This document shows, one piece after another, positions 1-8,394 of a stretch of 39,617 nt of DNA (positions are counted from its first letter, which is position 1; each line of letters opens with the position of its first letter). The notes beneath the pieces were generated by a model. That model saw only the letters and a list, made by a program, of their open reading frames with translations. It did no database searches and had not been told where the DNA came from. The translations under genes and the position numbers were made by a program. The stretch is taken from contig NZ_JAEPKU010000024.1 in NCBI RefSeq assembly GCF_016652235.1, positions 1-39,617 of the forward strand, written 5' to 3'. Origin of the DNA: Dysgonomonas sp. Marseille-P4677. Its GTDB lineage: Bacteria > Bacteroidota > Bacteroidia > Bacteroidales > Dysgonomonadaceae.

Positions 1-338
1 TCTCCATATTGTTCAATTTGCTTATAGCATTTGTCTGCAAAAGCCAGCCAGCCTCCTTCCGGTTCATTTTGTTTATCTAACGCTAAAAAATGATCGTAAG
101 ATACATCCAGAAATGCACCTGCATATTTCTTAGCAGAAGGTCTGAGAAGATTCATCGCTTGCTGAGTTATGGGATGATTATCGGTGAATGAGTCTATTTG
201 CCTGTGGATATGTATACCTCGTTGAATAGTCTCTGGATATTGTTCTATTTTTTTTCCTTTTATCAAATCGGCTATCATATTTCCAATTAAAATATCAGAG
301 TCGCCAAAGGATAAATACGCATGTGCAAGAAAATTCAT
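1..338 (-). CDS. acpH: Acyl carrier protein phosphodiesterase (AcpH/DUF479), 3' end outside window
   Basis: The reverse complement from the ATG at 338 reads MNFLAHAYLSFGDSDILIGN and continues open to the window edge, about 112 residues. This matches the conserved N-terminus of the AcpH family (NFLAHxyLs, GNxxaD, then GIxxHRxID), a metal-dependent HD-like enzyme. The family hydrolyses the 4'-phosphopantetheine link of holo-ACP to give apo-ACP in the cytoplasm. The His-rich segment GIHIHRQIDSFTDNHP (about residues 45-60) holds expected metal ligands. The C-terminal part lies outside the window. The gene is divergent from kbl and has its own TAnnTTTG element at 374-367. The family call is solid. 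Whether this homologue acts on ACP cannot be read from the sequence. Confidence 0.85.
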   Translation of the reverse strand, partial: MNFLAHAYLSFGDSDILIGNMIADLIKGKKIEQYPETIQRGIHIHRQIDSFTDNHPITQQAMNLLRPSAKKYAGAFLDVSYDHFLALDKQNEPEGGWLAFADKCYKQIEQYG

Positions 339-366
339 GTTCTCAAAAGTTAATAAAGTATTGAGA

Positions 367-374
367 CAAAGGTA
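367..374 (-). promoter_or_regulatory. Promoter -7 element for acpH
   Basis: The minus strand reads TACCTTTG, a perfect match to the Bacteroidota -7 consensus TAnnTTTG. It lies about 29 bases before the ATG, giving a leader of roughly 24 bases. No clear -33 TTG is seen. Confidence 0.5.
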
Positions 375-575
375 GTGTTTTTAATTGTCGGAAATTGTAT
401 TGTCAGATTTTATAAAGAGATGTGTATAGAGCGTTTGTTTTTAGATATTTATATTTACGGGGGTTATTGTACTTTTTTATTAAATTATCTTTTTCAATAT
501 TCTGAATTAAATTCGCATAAAACCATTCTATAATGTTTTGACATTTTATTACCTTTACTTAAAAATTTAAAGACT

Positions 576-1772
576 ATGAATGCCTATTTTAACTTTCAAA
601 AGTATTTGCAGACCGAACTTGCTGATATTCAGTCAGCGGGGTTGTATAAGAACGAACGTATTATAGTCTCTCCACAAGGGGCATCGATACGAGTTAGTAC
701 AGGTCAGGAAGTATTAAACTTTTGTGCCAATAATTATCTGGGTCTATCAGATAACAAAGAACTAATCGAAGCTGCAAAAGAGGCTATGGATTCACGCGGC
801 TTTGGTATGTCTTCAGTTCGTTTTATTTGTGGAACTCAGGATCTGCATAAAGAGCTTGAAGCTGCTATAGCCAAATTTTTCGGAACAGAGGATTCTATAT
901 TATACGCAGCCTGCTTCGATGCTAATGGAGGTGTATTTGAGCCCTTATTGAGTGAGCAGGATGCTATTATCTCAGACTCACTTAACCATGCGTCTATTAT
1001 TGACGGGGTGCGTTTGTGTAAGGCTGTCCGTTACCGCTATGCAAATGCAGATATGGAAGATTTGGAGAAACAATTAAAATTAGCTCAGTCGCAGCGTTTT
1101 CGCTTGATTGTAACTGATGGCGTTTTTTCTATGGATGGCAATGTAGCTCCTATGGATAAAATATATGAGTTGGCCCAGAAATATGATGCAATGATAATGA
1201 TTGATGAATCACATTCGGCTGGGGTGGTAGGTAAGACAGGTCGTGGAACAACCGAATTGTTTAACCTTAAGGGTAAGATTGAGATCATAACAGGAACTTT
1301 AGGTAAAGCTTTTGGTGGTGCTATCGGTGGCTTTACTACAGGTAAAAAAGAAATAATAGATATGCTCCGTCAGCGTTCACGTCCTTATTTATTTTCTAAC
1401 TCTATACCTCCCGCAATAACAGCGGCAGGCATAAAAATGTTTGAAATGATGGATAGGACAAACGAACTACAAGATAAACTGCATGATAATACGGCTTACT
1501 TTGTAGAGAAAATGAAAGCCGCAGGTTTTGATATTAAGCCGACACAATCATCTATTTGTGCAGTGATGTTGTATGATGCGAAATTGTCTCAGGATATGGC
1601 ATCTAAATTATTAGATGAAGGTATATACGTTACAGGTTTCTACTATCCTGTTGTACCTAAAGATCTGGCTCGTATTCGTGTGCAGATATCGGCCGGGCAT
1701 AATAAAGAACATCTCGATAAATGTATTTCAGCATTCACGAAAATAGGAAAAGAACTAGGTGTAATAAAATAA
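576..1772 (+). CDS. kbl: Glycine C-acetyltransferase (2-amino-3-ketobutyrate CoA ligase)
   Basis: A 398-residue PLP enzyme of the alpha-oxoamine synthase family, full length for Kbl. It cleaves 2-amino-3-oxobutyrate with CoA into glycine and acetyl-CoA in the cytoplasm. Visible marks are the N-terminal NFCANNYLGLSDN motif, the DESHSAG segment, and the PLP lysine K244 in TGTLGKAFGGA, the same number as in E. coli Kbl. The gene is followed after only 3 bases by a threonine dehydrogenase of the SDR type, so the two form an operon for threonine catabolism. This context separates it from the related 8-amino-7-oxononanoate and 5-aminolevulinate synthases. Confidence 0.96.
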   Translation: MNAYFNFQKYLQTELADIQSAGLYKNERIIVSPQGASIRVSTGQEVLNFCANNYLGLSDNKELIEAAKEAMDSRGFGMSSVRFICGTQDLHKELEAAIAKFFGTEDSILYAACFDANGGVFEPLLSEQDAIISDSLNHASIIDGVRLCKAVRYRYANADMEDLEKQLKLAQSQRFRLIVTDGVFSMDGNVAPMDKIYELAQKYDAMIMIDESHSAGVVGKTGRGTTELFNLKGKIEIITGTLGKAFGGAIGGFTTGKKEIIDMLRQRSRPYLFSNSIPPAITAAGIKMFEMMDRTNELQDKLHDNTAYFVEKMKAAGFDIKPTQSSICAVMLYDAKLSQDMASKLLDEGIYVTGFYYPVVPKDLARIRVQISAGHNKEHLDKCISAFTKIGKELGVIK

Positions 1773-1775
1773 ACG

Positions 1776-2735
1776 ATGAAGAACATTCTTATAGTAGGTA
1801 GTACCGGGCAGATAGGCTCTGAGCTAAGCATAAAGTTGCGCTCAATTTATGGTGATAATAATGTAATCTGTGGGTATTACAAGCCTCCTTACCCAAAAGG
1901 TTTTTTCGATTGGGGCCCAACAGTCGAAATAGATGCAACAAACATACAGCAGATTGCTGATGTTGTGAAAAAATATAAAATTGATACTATCTACAATTTG
2001 GCGGCGATATTGTCTGCTACGGCAGAGAAGAACCCAAAGTTAGGTTGGGATGTCGGCGTCGGTAGTTTGATGAACTGCCTGGATGTGGCAAGAGAATTTA
2101 AATGTGCCGTTTTTACCCCGAGTTCTATTGGGGCCTTCGGGCCTTCTACTCCAAAGGATAAAACTCCTCAGGATACTGTGCAGCGGCCAAAGACTGTTTA
2201 TGGTATTACTAAAGTGATGGGAGAGCTGCTAAGTGACTATTATTATGATAAATGGGGGGTAGATACTCGTTCGGTGCGCTTTCCGGGTATTATATCAAAC
2301 CTGACTCATCCCGGAGGAGGAACGACAGATTATGCTGTTGAGATATTTTATAACGCAGTAAAAGGTGAGAAGTTTATTTGTCCGTTGCAATCGGGTACTT
2401 TCATGGATATGATGTATATGCCCGATGCTCTAAATGCCGCAATAAATATTATGGAAGCCAATCCTGATAAGCTAATACATCGCAATTCGTTTAATATTGC
2501 TTCTATGAGTTTCGATCCGGATATGATATATAATGCTATCAAAAAGCATTATCCTGATTTTGTAATGGAATATGATGTTGATCCTTTGAAACAAGCCATA
2601 GCCGATTCGTGGCCAAATTCGTTAGACGATACTTGTGCCCGCGAGGAGTGGGGGTGGTGTCCGGAATATGATCTGGAAAGGATGACTCTAGATATGATAA
2701 CAGTGTTGAAGGAACGGGAAGTACACTTAGTATAG
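1776..2735 (+). CDS. tdh: L-threonine 3-dehydrogenase, short-chain (extended SDR/epimerase) type
   Basis: A 319-residue extended SDR protein. The NAD-binding glycine motif GSTGQIG is at residues 8-14 and the catalytic YxxxK is at Y142-K146. The pattern WGPTVEIDATN...YNLAAILSATAE is typical of SDR-type threonine dehydrogenases rather than sugar epimerases. It oxidises L-threonine to 2-amino-3-oxobutyrate, the substrate of the upstream kbl product. The start codon lies 3 bases after the kbl stop, so the genes are probably co-transcribed and translationally coupled. This type is unrelated to the zinc-dependent MDR-type Tdh of E. coli. A strong hairpin terminator follows at 2746-2771. Confidence 0.93.
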   Translation: MKNILIVGSTGQIGSELSIKLRSIYGDNNVICGYYKPPYPKGFFDWGPTVEIDATNIQQIADVVKKYKIDTIYNLAAILSATAEKNPKLGWDVGVGSLMNCLDVAREFKCAVFTPSSIGAFGPSTPKDKTPQDTVQRPKTVYGITKVMGELLSDYYYDKWGVDTRSVRFPGIISNLTHPGGGTTDYAVEIFYNAVKGEKFICPLQSGTFMDMMYMPDALNAAINIMEANPDKLIHRNSFNIASMSFDPDMIYNAIKKHYPDFVMEYDVDPLKQAIADSWPNSLDDTCAREEWGWCPEYDLERMTLDMITVLKEREVHLV

Positions 2736-2745
2736 AACGAATATA

Positions 2746-2780
2746 TAAGCACGGAATAAGTTCCGTGCTTAATTTTTTTT
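2746..2780 (+). terminator. Intrinsic terminator after tdh, probably bidirectional
   Basis: A perfect 11-bp stem (TAAGCACGGAA / TTCCGTGCTTA) with a TAAG loop is followed by a run of T. It lies between the convergent kbl-tdh and 3480-2791 genes. Confidence 0.9.
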
Positions 2781-2790
2781 TCTACAATGC

Positions 2791-3480
2791 TCAAAATATT
2801 CGAAAACCTAGTCCGACGAATAGATTCATGTTATAAGAAGACAAATCGGAGCCTTCTTTATATTGATTAATGAAACCATATTCGTATCCAATATTTATCA
2901 GGCAACGATAGTATTCGATACCTACATTCCCTTTTAATCCCATATCGAAGCGATTGAGTGCATCAAAAGACTTTCCACTGCTACCTGAATAATCGAATTG
3001 ATGCTGGGCCCCATCTTCTGTCGAAGAAATCATTTCCATCAAGGCTTGTTCTATTCTAAACTTTCCTGCAATACCATAGGAAAAGTATGGGCCTAACGAC
3101 AGATTCATTCTTATCTTGTCTGAAACGCTTAAGCGATAACCAGCCATAAGAGGTATTGTAAGATAATGTGTATTATATTTTCCTTTTACGAGTTTAAAAT
3201 AAATGTAGTCGTTATTAAAACTACCTTTTTCTGTATGATCGACTTTTGCTCCTTTAGAGGTATATCCGAAACTGGTTTGAAGAAATAGCTTCTTGGAAAG
3301 ATTGTATTCCAATCCGATATTTTCAGCAAAACCAATTTTAGGGTTTGTGTTTAAATGCTGGATATCCATATCCGAAACATTTATTCCTGTATTTACAGTC
3401 ATAGAGAAGGGTAAGCCCTGACTAAATACATTATTTACTGTAAATATAAAAATAAGTAGTGTGAGTGTTTTTTTGATCAT
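2791..3480 (-). CDS. PorT-like outer-membrane beta-barrel protein
   Basis: A 229-residue protein with a signal peptide (MIKKTLTLLIFIFTVNNVFSQ, cleavage near residue 20). Alternating beta segments such as GLEYNLSKKLFLQTSFGYTSKGAKV and the C-terminal FVGLGFRIF end are typical of the small Bacteroidota outer-membrane barrels (OMP_b-brl/PorT-like). It is the last gene of a three-gene minus-strand cluster (5048 to 2791) and starts 22 bases after the stop of the TolB-like gene. The specific function is unknown. Family placement is from overall pattern, not a diagnostic motif. Confidence 0.7.
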   Translation of the reverse strand: MIKKTLTLLIFIFTVNNVFSQGLPFSMTVNTGINVSDMDIQHLNTNPKIGFAENIGLEYNLSKKLFLQTSFGYTSKGAKVDHTEKGSFNNDYIYFKLVKGKYNTHYLTIPLMAGYRLSVSDKIRMNLSLGPYFSYGIAGKFRIEQALMEMISSTEDGAQHQFDYSGSSGKSFDALNRFDMGLKGNVGIEYYRCLINIGYEYGFINQYKEGSDLSSYNMNLFVGLGFRIF

Positions 3481-3502
3481 ATTCGTAGTTTTTAATTCGT
3501 AT

Positions 3503-4378
3503 TTAGTTTTCTATTCTGTAGCTCACAAAAGCAAATTGTTTACTGTCAGGAGCCCATGAATTTACATTGAAGCTGCCTTGTCCCCCGAATAATTTTGCTA
3601 GTGTTCGGGGTTCTCCTCCTTCTGTTGGCATTATTCGAAGTTCCACATTTTTGTAGCGTAAGTGTTCATGAGGTTCAAGGTCTCCCTTGCGATAGGCAAT
3701 ATATACTACATGTTTTCCATCAGGAGATATATGTGGAAACCATGAGTTACGGTCATCGTCGAATGTCATCTGTGTCTGTTCTGAGCCATCTGTCCTCATT
3801 CTCCATATTTGCATTAAGCCGCTTCTTACAGAATTGAACCAGATGTATTTTCCGTCAGGTGAATATTCCGGGCCATCGTTCAATCCTTCTACTATAGTAA
3901 GCCGCTGTTCGTTTGTTCCGTTAGTCTTGATTGTGTATACATCCATTTCTCCATTACGGTTGGCGCAATATGTGAGGCTGTTTCCATCCGGACTCCATCC
4001 ATGTAGATAGCTGGGTTGTGGCGGTGTGACTTGTTTGGGCCTACCACCTTCGAAAGGTAAAATGAATATGGTAGGCTTACCTTCGGGTAACGATCGGTGG
4101 CTTATTGCCAAGTATTTTCCATCAGGAGAAACAATATGATCATTGTTACATTTTGTGGCAAAATCAGTGTCAATTAGCAATGGTTCTCCGATAGGGTTAA
4201 CAGACAGTTTATATATGAGTCCTTCGCTATTATATACCAGCCATTTTCCATCAGATGTCCAATCCGGGGCTTCTATTAAATATGGAAATTCTTTTATTAC
4301 TCTTCGTTCGCCACTTGTTATATTAAATATTTCAAGAATACTTGTTACTTTTTCTGTATCTCGTCGAAATTGACTCAT
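3503..4378 (-). CDS. TolB-like WD40/PD40 beta-propeller protein without signal peptide
   Basis: A 291-residue protein built of repeated PD40 blades. The SPDGKY / SPDGKH type motif occurs several times (e.g. IVSPDGKYLAIS, YSPDGKYIWFNS, ISPDGKHVVYIA), followed by WAPDSKQFAFVSY. This is the TolB C-terminal propeller fold. TolB itself has a signal peptide and an N-terminal domain; both are missing here. Upstream in frame there is a stop codon shortly before the ATG, so the short start is real. The protein is therefore probably cytoplasmic, although it lies between two outer-membrane barrel genes (gaps of 10 and 22 bases). Its ligand or partner is unknown. Confidence 0.78.
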   Translation of the reverse strand: MSQFRRDTEKVTSILEIFNITSGERRVIKEFPYLIEAPDWTSDGKWLVYNSEGLIYKLSVNPIGEPLLIDTDFATKCNNDHIVSPDGKYLAISHRSLPEGKPTIFILPFEGGRPKQVTPPQPSYLHGWSPDGNSLTYCANRNGEMDVYTIKTNGTNEQRLTIVEGLNDGPEYSPDGKYIWFNSVRSGLMQIWRMRTDGSEQTQMTFDDDRNSWFPHISPDGKHVVYIAYRKGDLEPHEHLRYKNVELRIMPTEGGEPRTLAKLFGGQGSFNVNSWAPDSKQFAFVSYRIEN

Positions 4379-4388
4379 GTGTTTTTTC

Positions 4389-5048
4389 TTATTGCTTTAT
4401 AATATAATTGAATCCAATACCGATTTGAATTGGTGTCGAATTTCTGTATTCTATAGCCTCAGGCTTTACTTTCGAAAAGTCGAATGTGTTGTATCCAAGC
4501 CAGCATGACATAGCCCATCGGGTATCAATAGGGAACTGGTACCCAGCTCTTATTTCATACTGAAATTGGAATTTGTGGGTCGAACCCTTCATATTACTTA
4601 CTTCATCCAGATCTAGATTAACTTGTGTGTATGAAAACCTATTTTCAACAAAAATATACCGAGCTCTGTCTTTTTTATCATCATAGCTGATCGGCAGGTA
4701 AATTTTGGGTGCTATGTATGGAGCCCAATACATTCCTTTGTATACGTTTTTGCTATAACTGTTCGGATTGTTCATTACATCTGTACCGAGGTTTGGATCG
4801 TAATAGCGTACACTCTGATTAAAACCTCCAAAGCGAAAGCCTCCTTCGATACCGAAAAACATGTTGACATCATATTCATACCCGAGGCTCATACCAAGTG
4901 CGGCCGGGTCTTTTATTCCATCTTCATTTTTAAACATATAGTTCATATTGAATGAAGCGTCTATGTTTATATCTAACTTATGACCTTCTTGAGCTGTGAT
5001 GGATAGACAAGAAAATATAAAACATAAAATGGTTAAGCTCTTTCTCAT
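4389..5048 (-). CDS. Predicted outer-membrane beta-barrel protein
   Basis: A 219-residue protein with a signal peptide (MRKSLTILCFIFSCLSITAQ). It has alternating aromatic and hydrophobic beta-strands, e.g. GYEYDVNMFFGIEGGFRFGG and IQIGIGFNYIIKQ at the C-terminus, as expected for a small outer-membrane barrel. I recognise no specific family motif. It is the first gene of the minus-strand cluster shared with the TolB-like propeller and a second barrel protein. The region upstream (5049-5262) contains no clear TAnnTTTG match for it. Confidence 0.6.
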   Translation of the reverse strand: MRKSLTILCFIFSCLSITAQEGHKLDINIDASFNMNYMFKNEDGIKDPAALGMSLGYEYDVNMFFGIEGGFRFGGFNQSVRYYDPNLGTDVMNNPNSYSKNVYKGMYWAPYIAPKIYLPISYDDKKDRARYIFVENRFSYTQVNLDLDEVSNMKGSTHKFQFQYEIRAGYQFPIDTRWAMSCWLGYNTFDFSKVKPEAIEYRNSTPIQIGIGFNYIIKQ

Positions 5049-5262
5049 GATTATAATTTTTTAGTTATTCTATATCTACAACTTACTTATCCATATTAAT
5101 TTGTCTGTAACTATGGATTCGAACAAGAAGGTTTAATACTAAGGTAAACAGAAATGTATATTGTTGTTTTATTTTATATTGTCGTTCTACAAATCTAATA
5201 AAAAAATGTAATAAGATGTTTGATAATTTTATATATTGCACTGTATTTATAAAACGTATAGA

Positions 5263-5640
5263 ATGAAGAAACTTGTATTTTGCTGCTTATGTATATTTGC
5301 TTTGATGGCTTGTGGTGAACGAAATGCAATTATTGGCCGTTGGGCAATGGAAATAGAAGGTACAGGAGAAACCTCCATAAGAATGCCGGATGACACGATA
5401 GTGTCACCTGAATTACGGTTTGAATACGATACGGTTTATATGGATGTGAAATCAGATAACGGTTTGGTAAGAAGCGAGTGTATGGGTATATATACTGTGA
5501 CCGGAAACGAAATGAAAATAACGGATAGTTATGGTAAACAGCAAATATGTAAATACGAAATAAAAGACGATATTCTGACAGTTGTAGATAAAGATGATCC
5601 TGATAAAATAATAATGCGACTAAGGCGAATAGAAAAGTAG
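5263..5640 (+). CDS. Small lipoprotein, lipocalin-like
   Basis: A 125-residue protein read from the ATG at 5263. An in-frame TTG at 5236 would add nine residues before the signal peptide and is rejected. The signal ends in the lipobox FALMAC with lipidated Cys17. The mature part starts with IIGRWAMEIEGTG and has alternating strands ending in IIMRLRRIEK. The 'xIxGxW' opening and the beta-rich pattern resemble the lipocalin-like lipoproteins common in Bacteroidales. The function is unknown. It appears monocistronic, with a terminator directly after the stop codon. Confidence 0.65.
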   Translation: MKKLVFCCLCIFALMACGERNAIIGRWAMEIEGTGETSIRMPDDTIVSPELRFEYDTVYMDVKSDNGLVRSECMGIYTVTGNEMKITDSYGKQQICKYEIKDDILTVVDKDDPDKIIMRLRRIEK

Positions 5641-5664
5641 AGGTGACAAATGTCACCTTTTTTA
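5641..5664 (+). terminator. Intrinsic terminator after the lipocalin-like gene
   Basis: Perfect inverted repeat AGGTGACA / TGTCACCT starting one base after the stop codon, followed by TTTTTTAT. Confidence 0.85.
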
Positions 5665-5875
5665 TTTGAGAATATTTTTCAATTGTTTATCTATATAATA
5701 CTATAGCTATTGAAATGATACAATAGGATAAAAGTTACACTTCAAAAGTATCGAAAAACTGTTACTTTTGTCACCTTTTGTTTTATTTGGGAGTTTCATA
5801 ATGTTTGCAAAATGTAATATTAGTGGATAAAAGTTTTTTTATCGTTCAAAATGTATAAGTATGTTGTCTTTTATG

Positions 5876-5883
5876 TATTTTTG
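5876..5883 (+). promoter_or_regulatory. Putative -7 element for glmS
   Basis: TATTTTTG fits TAnnTTTG and lies 17 bases before the glmS ATG. A second match (TACTTTTG) is at 5763-5770. Neither has a clear -33 TTG at the usual distance. Confidence 0.4.
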
Positions 5884-5900
5884 TGTTCAAAAAGAAATAT

Positions 5901-7745
5901 ATGTGTGGAATAGTTGGATATATTGGATTTCGTGAAGCTTACCCCATTTTGATTAAAGGATTACACAGGCTTGAATATAGAGGATATGATAGTGCTGGTG
6001 TTGCAATCATAAACGAGGAGAATAAATTATCAGTGTACAAAGCCAAAGGGCGAGTTAAGGATTTAGAAGAATTTGCCCGCGATAAAGATATCACAGGTAC
6101 TATTGGTATTGCGCATACTCGTTGGGCTACGCATGGCGAACCAAGCAATGCAAATGCTCATCCTCATTACTCCCAATCAGAATCGTTAGCCCTTATCCAT
6201 AATGGGATTATAGAAAATTATGCGGTCTTAAAAGCTGAATTAATAAACAACGGATATACATTTCAAAGTAGTACCGATACAGAAGTTCTTGTACAGTTTA
6301 TCGAATATATTAAAGGAATAAATAACTGTGATCTCTTTTCAGCTATACAAATAGCTTTAAATCAGGTTGTAGGAGCGTATGCAATTGCCGTATTAGAAAA
6401 AGGAAACCCCGATCAGATCATAGCAGCCCGTAAAAGTAGTCCGTTGGTTGTAGGTATTGGTGAAGGCGAATTCTTTATTGGATCGGATGCTTCACCGATT
6501 ATAGAGTTCACAAAGAAAGTCGTTTATCTTGATGATGAGGAAATCGTGATAATTAAGCGTAATGAGGAAGCCAAAATTGTAACGATATCTAACATAGAAA
6601 AGACTCCCAAAGTAAAGGAGTTGGAAATGAATCTCAGCGAATTGGAACGAGGCGGTTATCCGCACTTTATGCTTAAAGAAATATTCGAACAACCCGATAC
6701 ACTTAAGAGTTGTATGAGTGGGCGTGTTAATATCGAAGGTACAAATGTTACATTATCAGGGATTATCGACCATAAGGATAAATTTATAAATGCAAAACGC
6801 ATAATAATTATAGCCTGTGGTACATCGTGGCATGCCGGCCTTATTGGTGAATATTTATTTGAAGAATATTGTCGCATACCTGTGGAAGTGGAGTATGCCT
6901 CAGAGTTTAGATATCGTAATCCGGTTATTTGTCCTGATGATATAGTGATTGCAATTTCACAATCGGGTGAGACTGCCGACTCATTGGCCGCTATCGAATT
7001 GGCACGTAAGGCAGGTGCGTTTGTCTATGGAGTATGTAACGTGGTTGGCTCTTCCATACCTCGTAATACCGATTCCGGTTCATATACACATTGCGGGCAT
7101 GAAATAGGTGTAGCTTCTACCAAGGCTTTTACTGCTCAAGTCACAGTTTTAACCTTAATGGCCCTGGCTATAGCAAAAGAGAAAGGAACAATCGAAGAAC
7201 AAAAATATCTTGAAGTTATAAAAGAATTACAACTTATTCCTTCGAAAATAGAGCGTGTACTTACTTTGAGCGATAAAATAAAAGAGTTATCTCTAATATT
7301 TACATATGCTCAGAATTTTATTTATTTGGGACGAGGCTATAACTATCCCATAGCATTAGAAGGGGCTTTGAAGTTGAAAGAGATATCATATATACATGCC
7401 GAAGGATACCCTGCCGCAGAAATGAAGCATGGCCCGATTGCTCTTATTGATAATGAAATGCCGGTAATAACGATTGCTACACATAGTGCAATTTATGAAA
7501 AAGTTGTAAGCAATATACAGGAAATAAAAGCCCGTAAAGGTCGGGTAATAGCAATTATAAATGAAGGTGATGAAACAATGAAAGCATTGGCCGACCATTA
7601 TATTGAGATTCCTGAAACAAAGGAGTGTTTAGATCCTTTATTGACGTCCATACCCCTACAATTATTAGCATATCATATTGCAGTAAATAAGAATAGAGAT
7701 GTCGATATGCCTCGTAATCTGGCAAAATCAGTTACTGTAGAATGA
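5901..7745 (+). CDS. glmS: Glutamine-fructose-6-phosphate aminotransferase (isomerizing)
   Basis: A 614-residue enzyme making glucosamine-6-phosphate from fructose-6-phosphate and glutamine, the entry step to peptidoglycan and LPS amino sugars. An upstream in-frame GTG at 5883 is rejected because the family needs Cys directly after the initiator Met as the glutaminase nucleophile. The ATG at 5901 gives MCGIVGYIG. The N-terminal class II amidotransferase domain shows HTRWATHG and the ENY segment. Two SIS isomerase domains follow, with ACGTSWHA, AISQSGETADS and LKLKEISYIHAEGYPA. The C-terminus DVDMPRNLAKSVTVE is the invariant GlmS end. The gene is monocistronic by context. I see no glmS ribozyme upstream. 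Confidence 0.98.
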   Translation: MCGIVGYIGFREAYPILIKGLHRLEYRGYDSAGVAIINEENKLSVYKAKGRVKDLEEFARDKDITGTIGIAHTRWATHGEPSNANAHPHYSQSESLALIHNGIIENYAVLKAELINNGYTFQSSTDTEVLVQFIEYIKGINNCDLFSAIQIALNQVVGAYAIAVLEKGNPDQIIAARKSSPLVVGIGEGEFFIGSDASPIIEFTKKVVYLDDEEIVIIKRNEEAKIVTISNIEKTPKVKELEMNLSELERGGYPHFMLKEIFEQPDTLKSCMSGRVNIEGTNVTLSGIIDHKDKFINAKRIIIIACGTSWHAGLIGEYLFEEYCRIPVEVEYASEFRYRNPVICPDDIVIAISQSGETADSLAAIELARKAGAFVYGVCNVVGSSIPRNTDSGSYTHCGHEIGVASTKAFTAQVTVLTLMALAIAKEKGTIEEQKYLEVIKELQLIPSKIERVLTLSDKIKELSLIFTYAQNFIYLGRGYNYPIALEGALKLKEISYIHAEGYPAAEMKHGPIALIDNEMPVITIATHSAIYEKVVSNIQEIKARKGRVIAIINEGDETMKALADHYIEIPETKECLDPLLTSIPLQLLAYHIAVNKNRDVDMPRNLAKSVTVE

Positions 7746-7815
7746 TATTTAGGCTTATGCCAAAGATTATTTGCTCATATATCAAAGTCTGCTTATATCT
7801 TTTACAAAATATTTC

Positions 7816-7823
7816 TATCTTTG
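7816..7823 (+). promoter_or_regulatory. -7 element for the Hint-like gene
   Basis: TATCTTTG is a perfect TAnnTTTG match 35 bases before the ATG at 7859. The predicted leader is about 30 bases. Confidence 0.6.
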
Positions 7824-7858
7824 CACAAAACTTTACATACAAATAAAACAAAATTATT

Positions 7859-8386
7859 ATGAAAATCAAGACTTTATTTTTTACACTGCTTTGCCTGCTG
7901 GTATTCAATAATAGCGTAAGGGCTCAAAGCTCTCTTGCTACAGGTACCCAAATAACAATGGCCAATGATACGAAAAAGGCTATTGATGAGATTGTTGTAG
8001 GAGATATTGTTTTGTCATTTAATATTAAAGATAAGGTATACGAGGAAGATAAAGTTAAAAGTATTGAAAAGATCATGTATTATCGTCTGGTACGTGTTAC
8101 ATTAGAATCGGGAGTGCAATTAACAATGACCGCTGATTATCCTATATGGGCAGAGAAAGGTTGGATTTCGGTCGATCCGGATCAAACTAGTGCAAACGGT
8201 CGAAATATAGATGTAAAAAGATGTCAGATAGGAGATTTTGTCCTATTTTATAATATAACAAGTACCGACTATATTGAATTGAGTACCATACAAGGTGTAA
8301 TGGAACCAACCCAAGCATATATGATAGAGCTTGAGGGTAGAGGTACAATTATAGCTAATGGATTCCTTGTCGGTCAGAAACAATAA
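7859..8386 (+). CDS. Secreted stand-alone Hint/intein-like domain protein, degenerate active site
   Basis: A 175-residue protein with a signal peptide (cleavage near A22). Almost the whole mature part matches the Hint (hedgehog/intein) pattern. It opens with SLATGTQITM, then has IDEIVVGDIVLSFN like the intein block A region (I.dl.vGD.Vls), then LTMTADYPIWAEKGWI like block B (T..HP.w...GWV), then a second GD motif (QIGDFVLFYN). It ends in YMIELEGRGTIIANGFLV, which mirrors Y.leVeg.htyfaNGilVHN. Catalytic positions differ: Cys1 is Ser25, the block B His is Tyr94, and the terminal His-Asn is Gly172-Gln173. Self-splicing or cleavage is therefore unlikely. A MenI-type thioesterase gene follows after 8 bases. 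Family by pattern; function unknown. Confidence 0.72.
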   Translation: MKIKTLFFTLLCLLVFNNSVRAQSSLATGTQITMANDTKKAIDEIVVGDIVLSFNIKDKVYEEDKVKSIEKIMYYRLVRVTLESGVQLTMTADYPIWAEKGWISVDPDQTSANGRNIDVKRCQIGDFVLFYNITSTDYIELSTIQGVMEPTQAYMIELEGRGTIIANGFLVGQKQ

Positions 8387-8394
8387 ATTGATAG

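Noticed and set aside
5330-5656. 108-aa minus-strand frame
   Set aside because: Antisense to the lipocalin-like lipoprotein gene, with no start-site support.
5664-5900. glmS ribozyme upstream of glmS
   Set aside because: I looked for its conserved core and saw none. The ribozyme is mainly known from Gram-positive bacteria.
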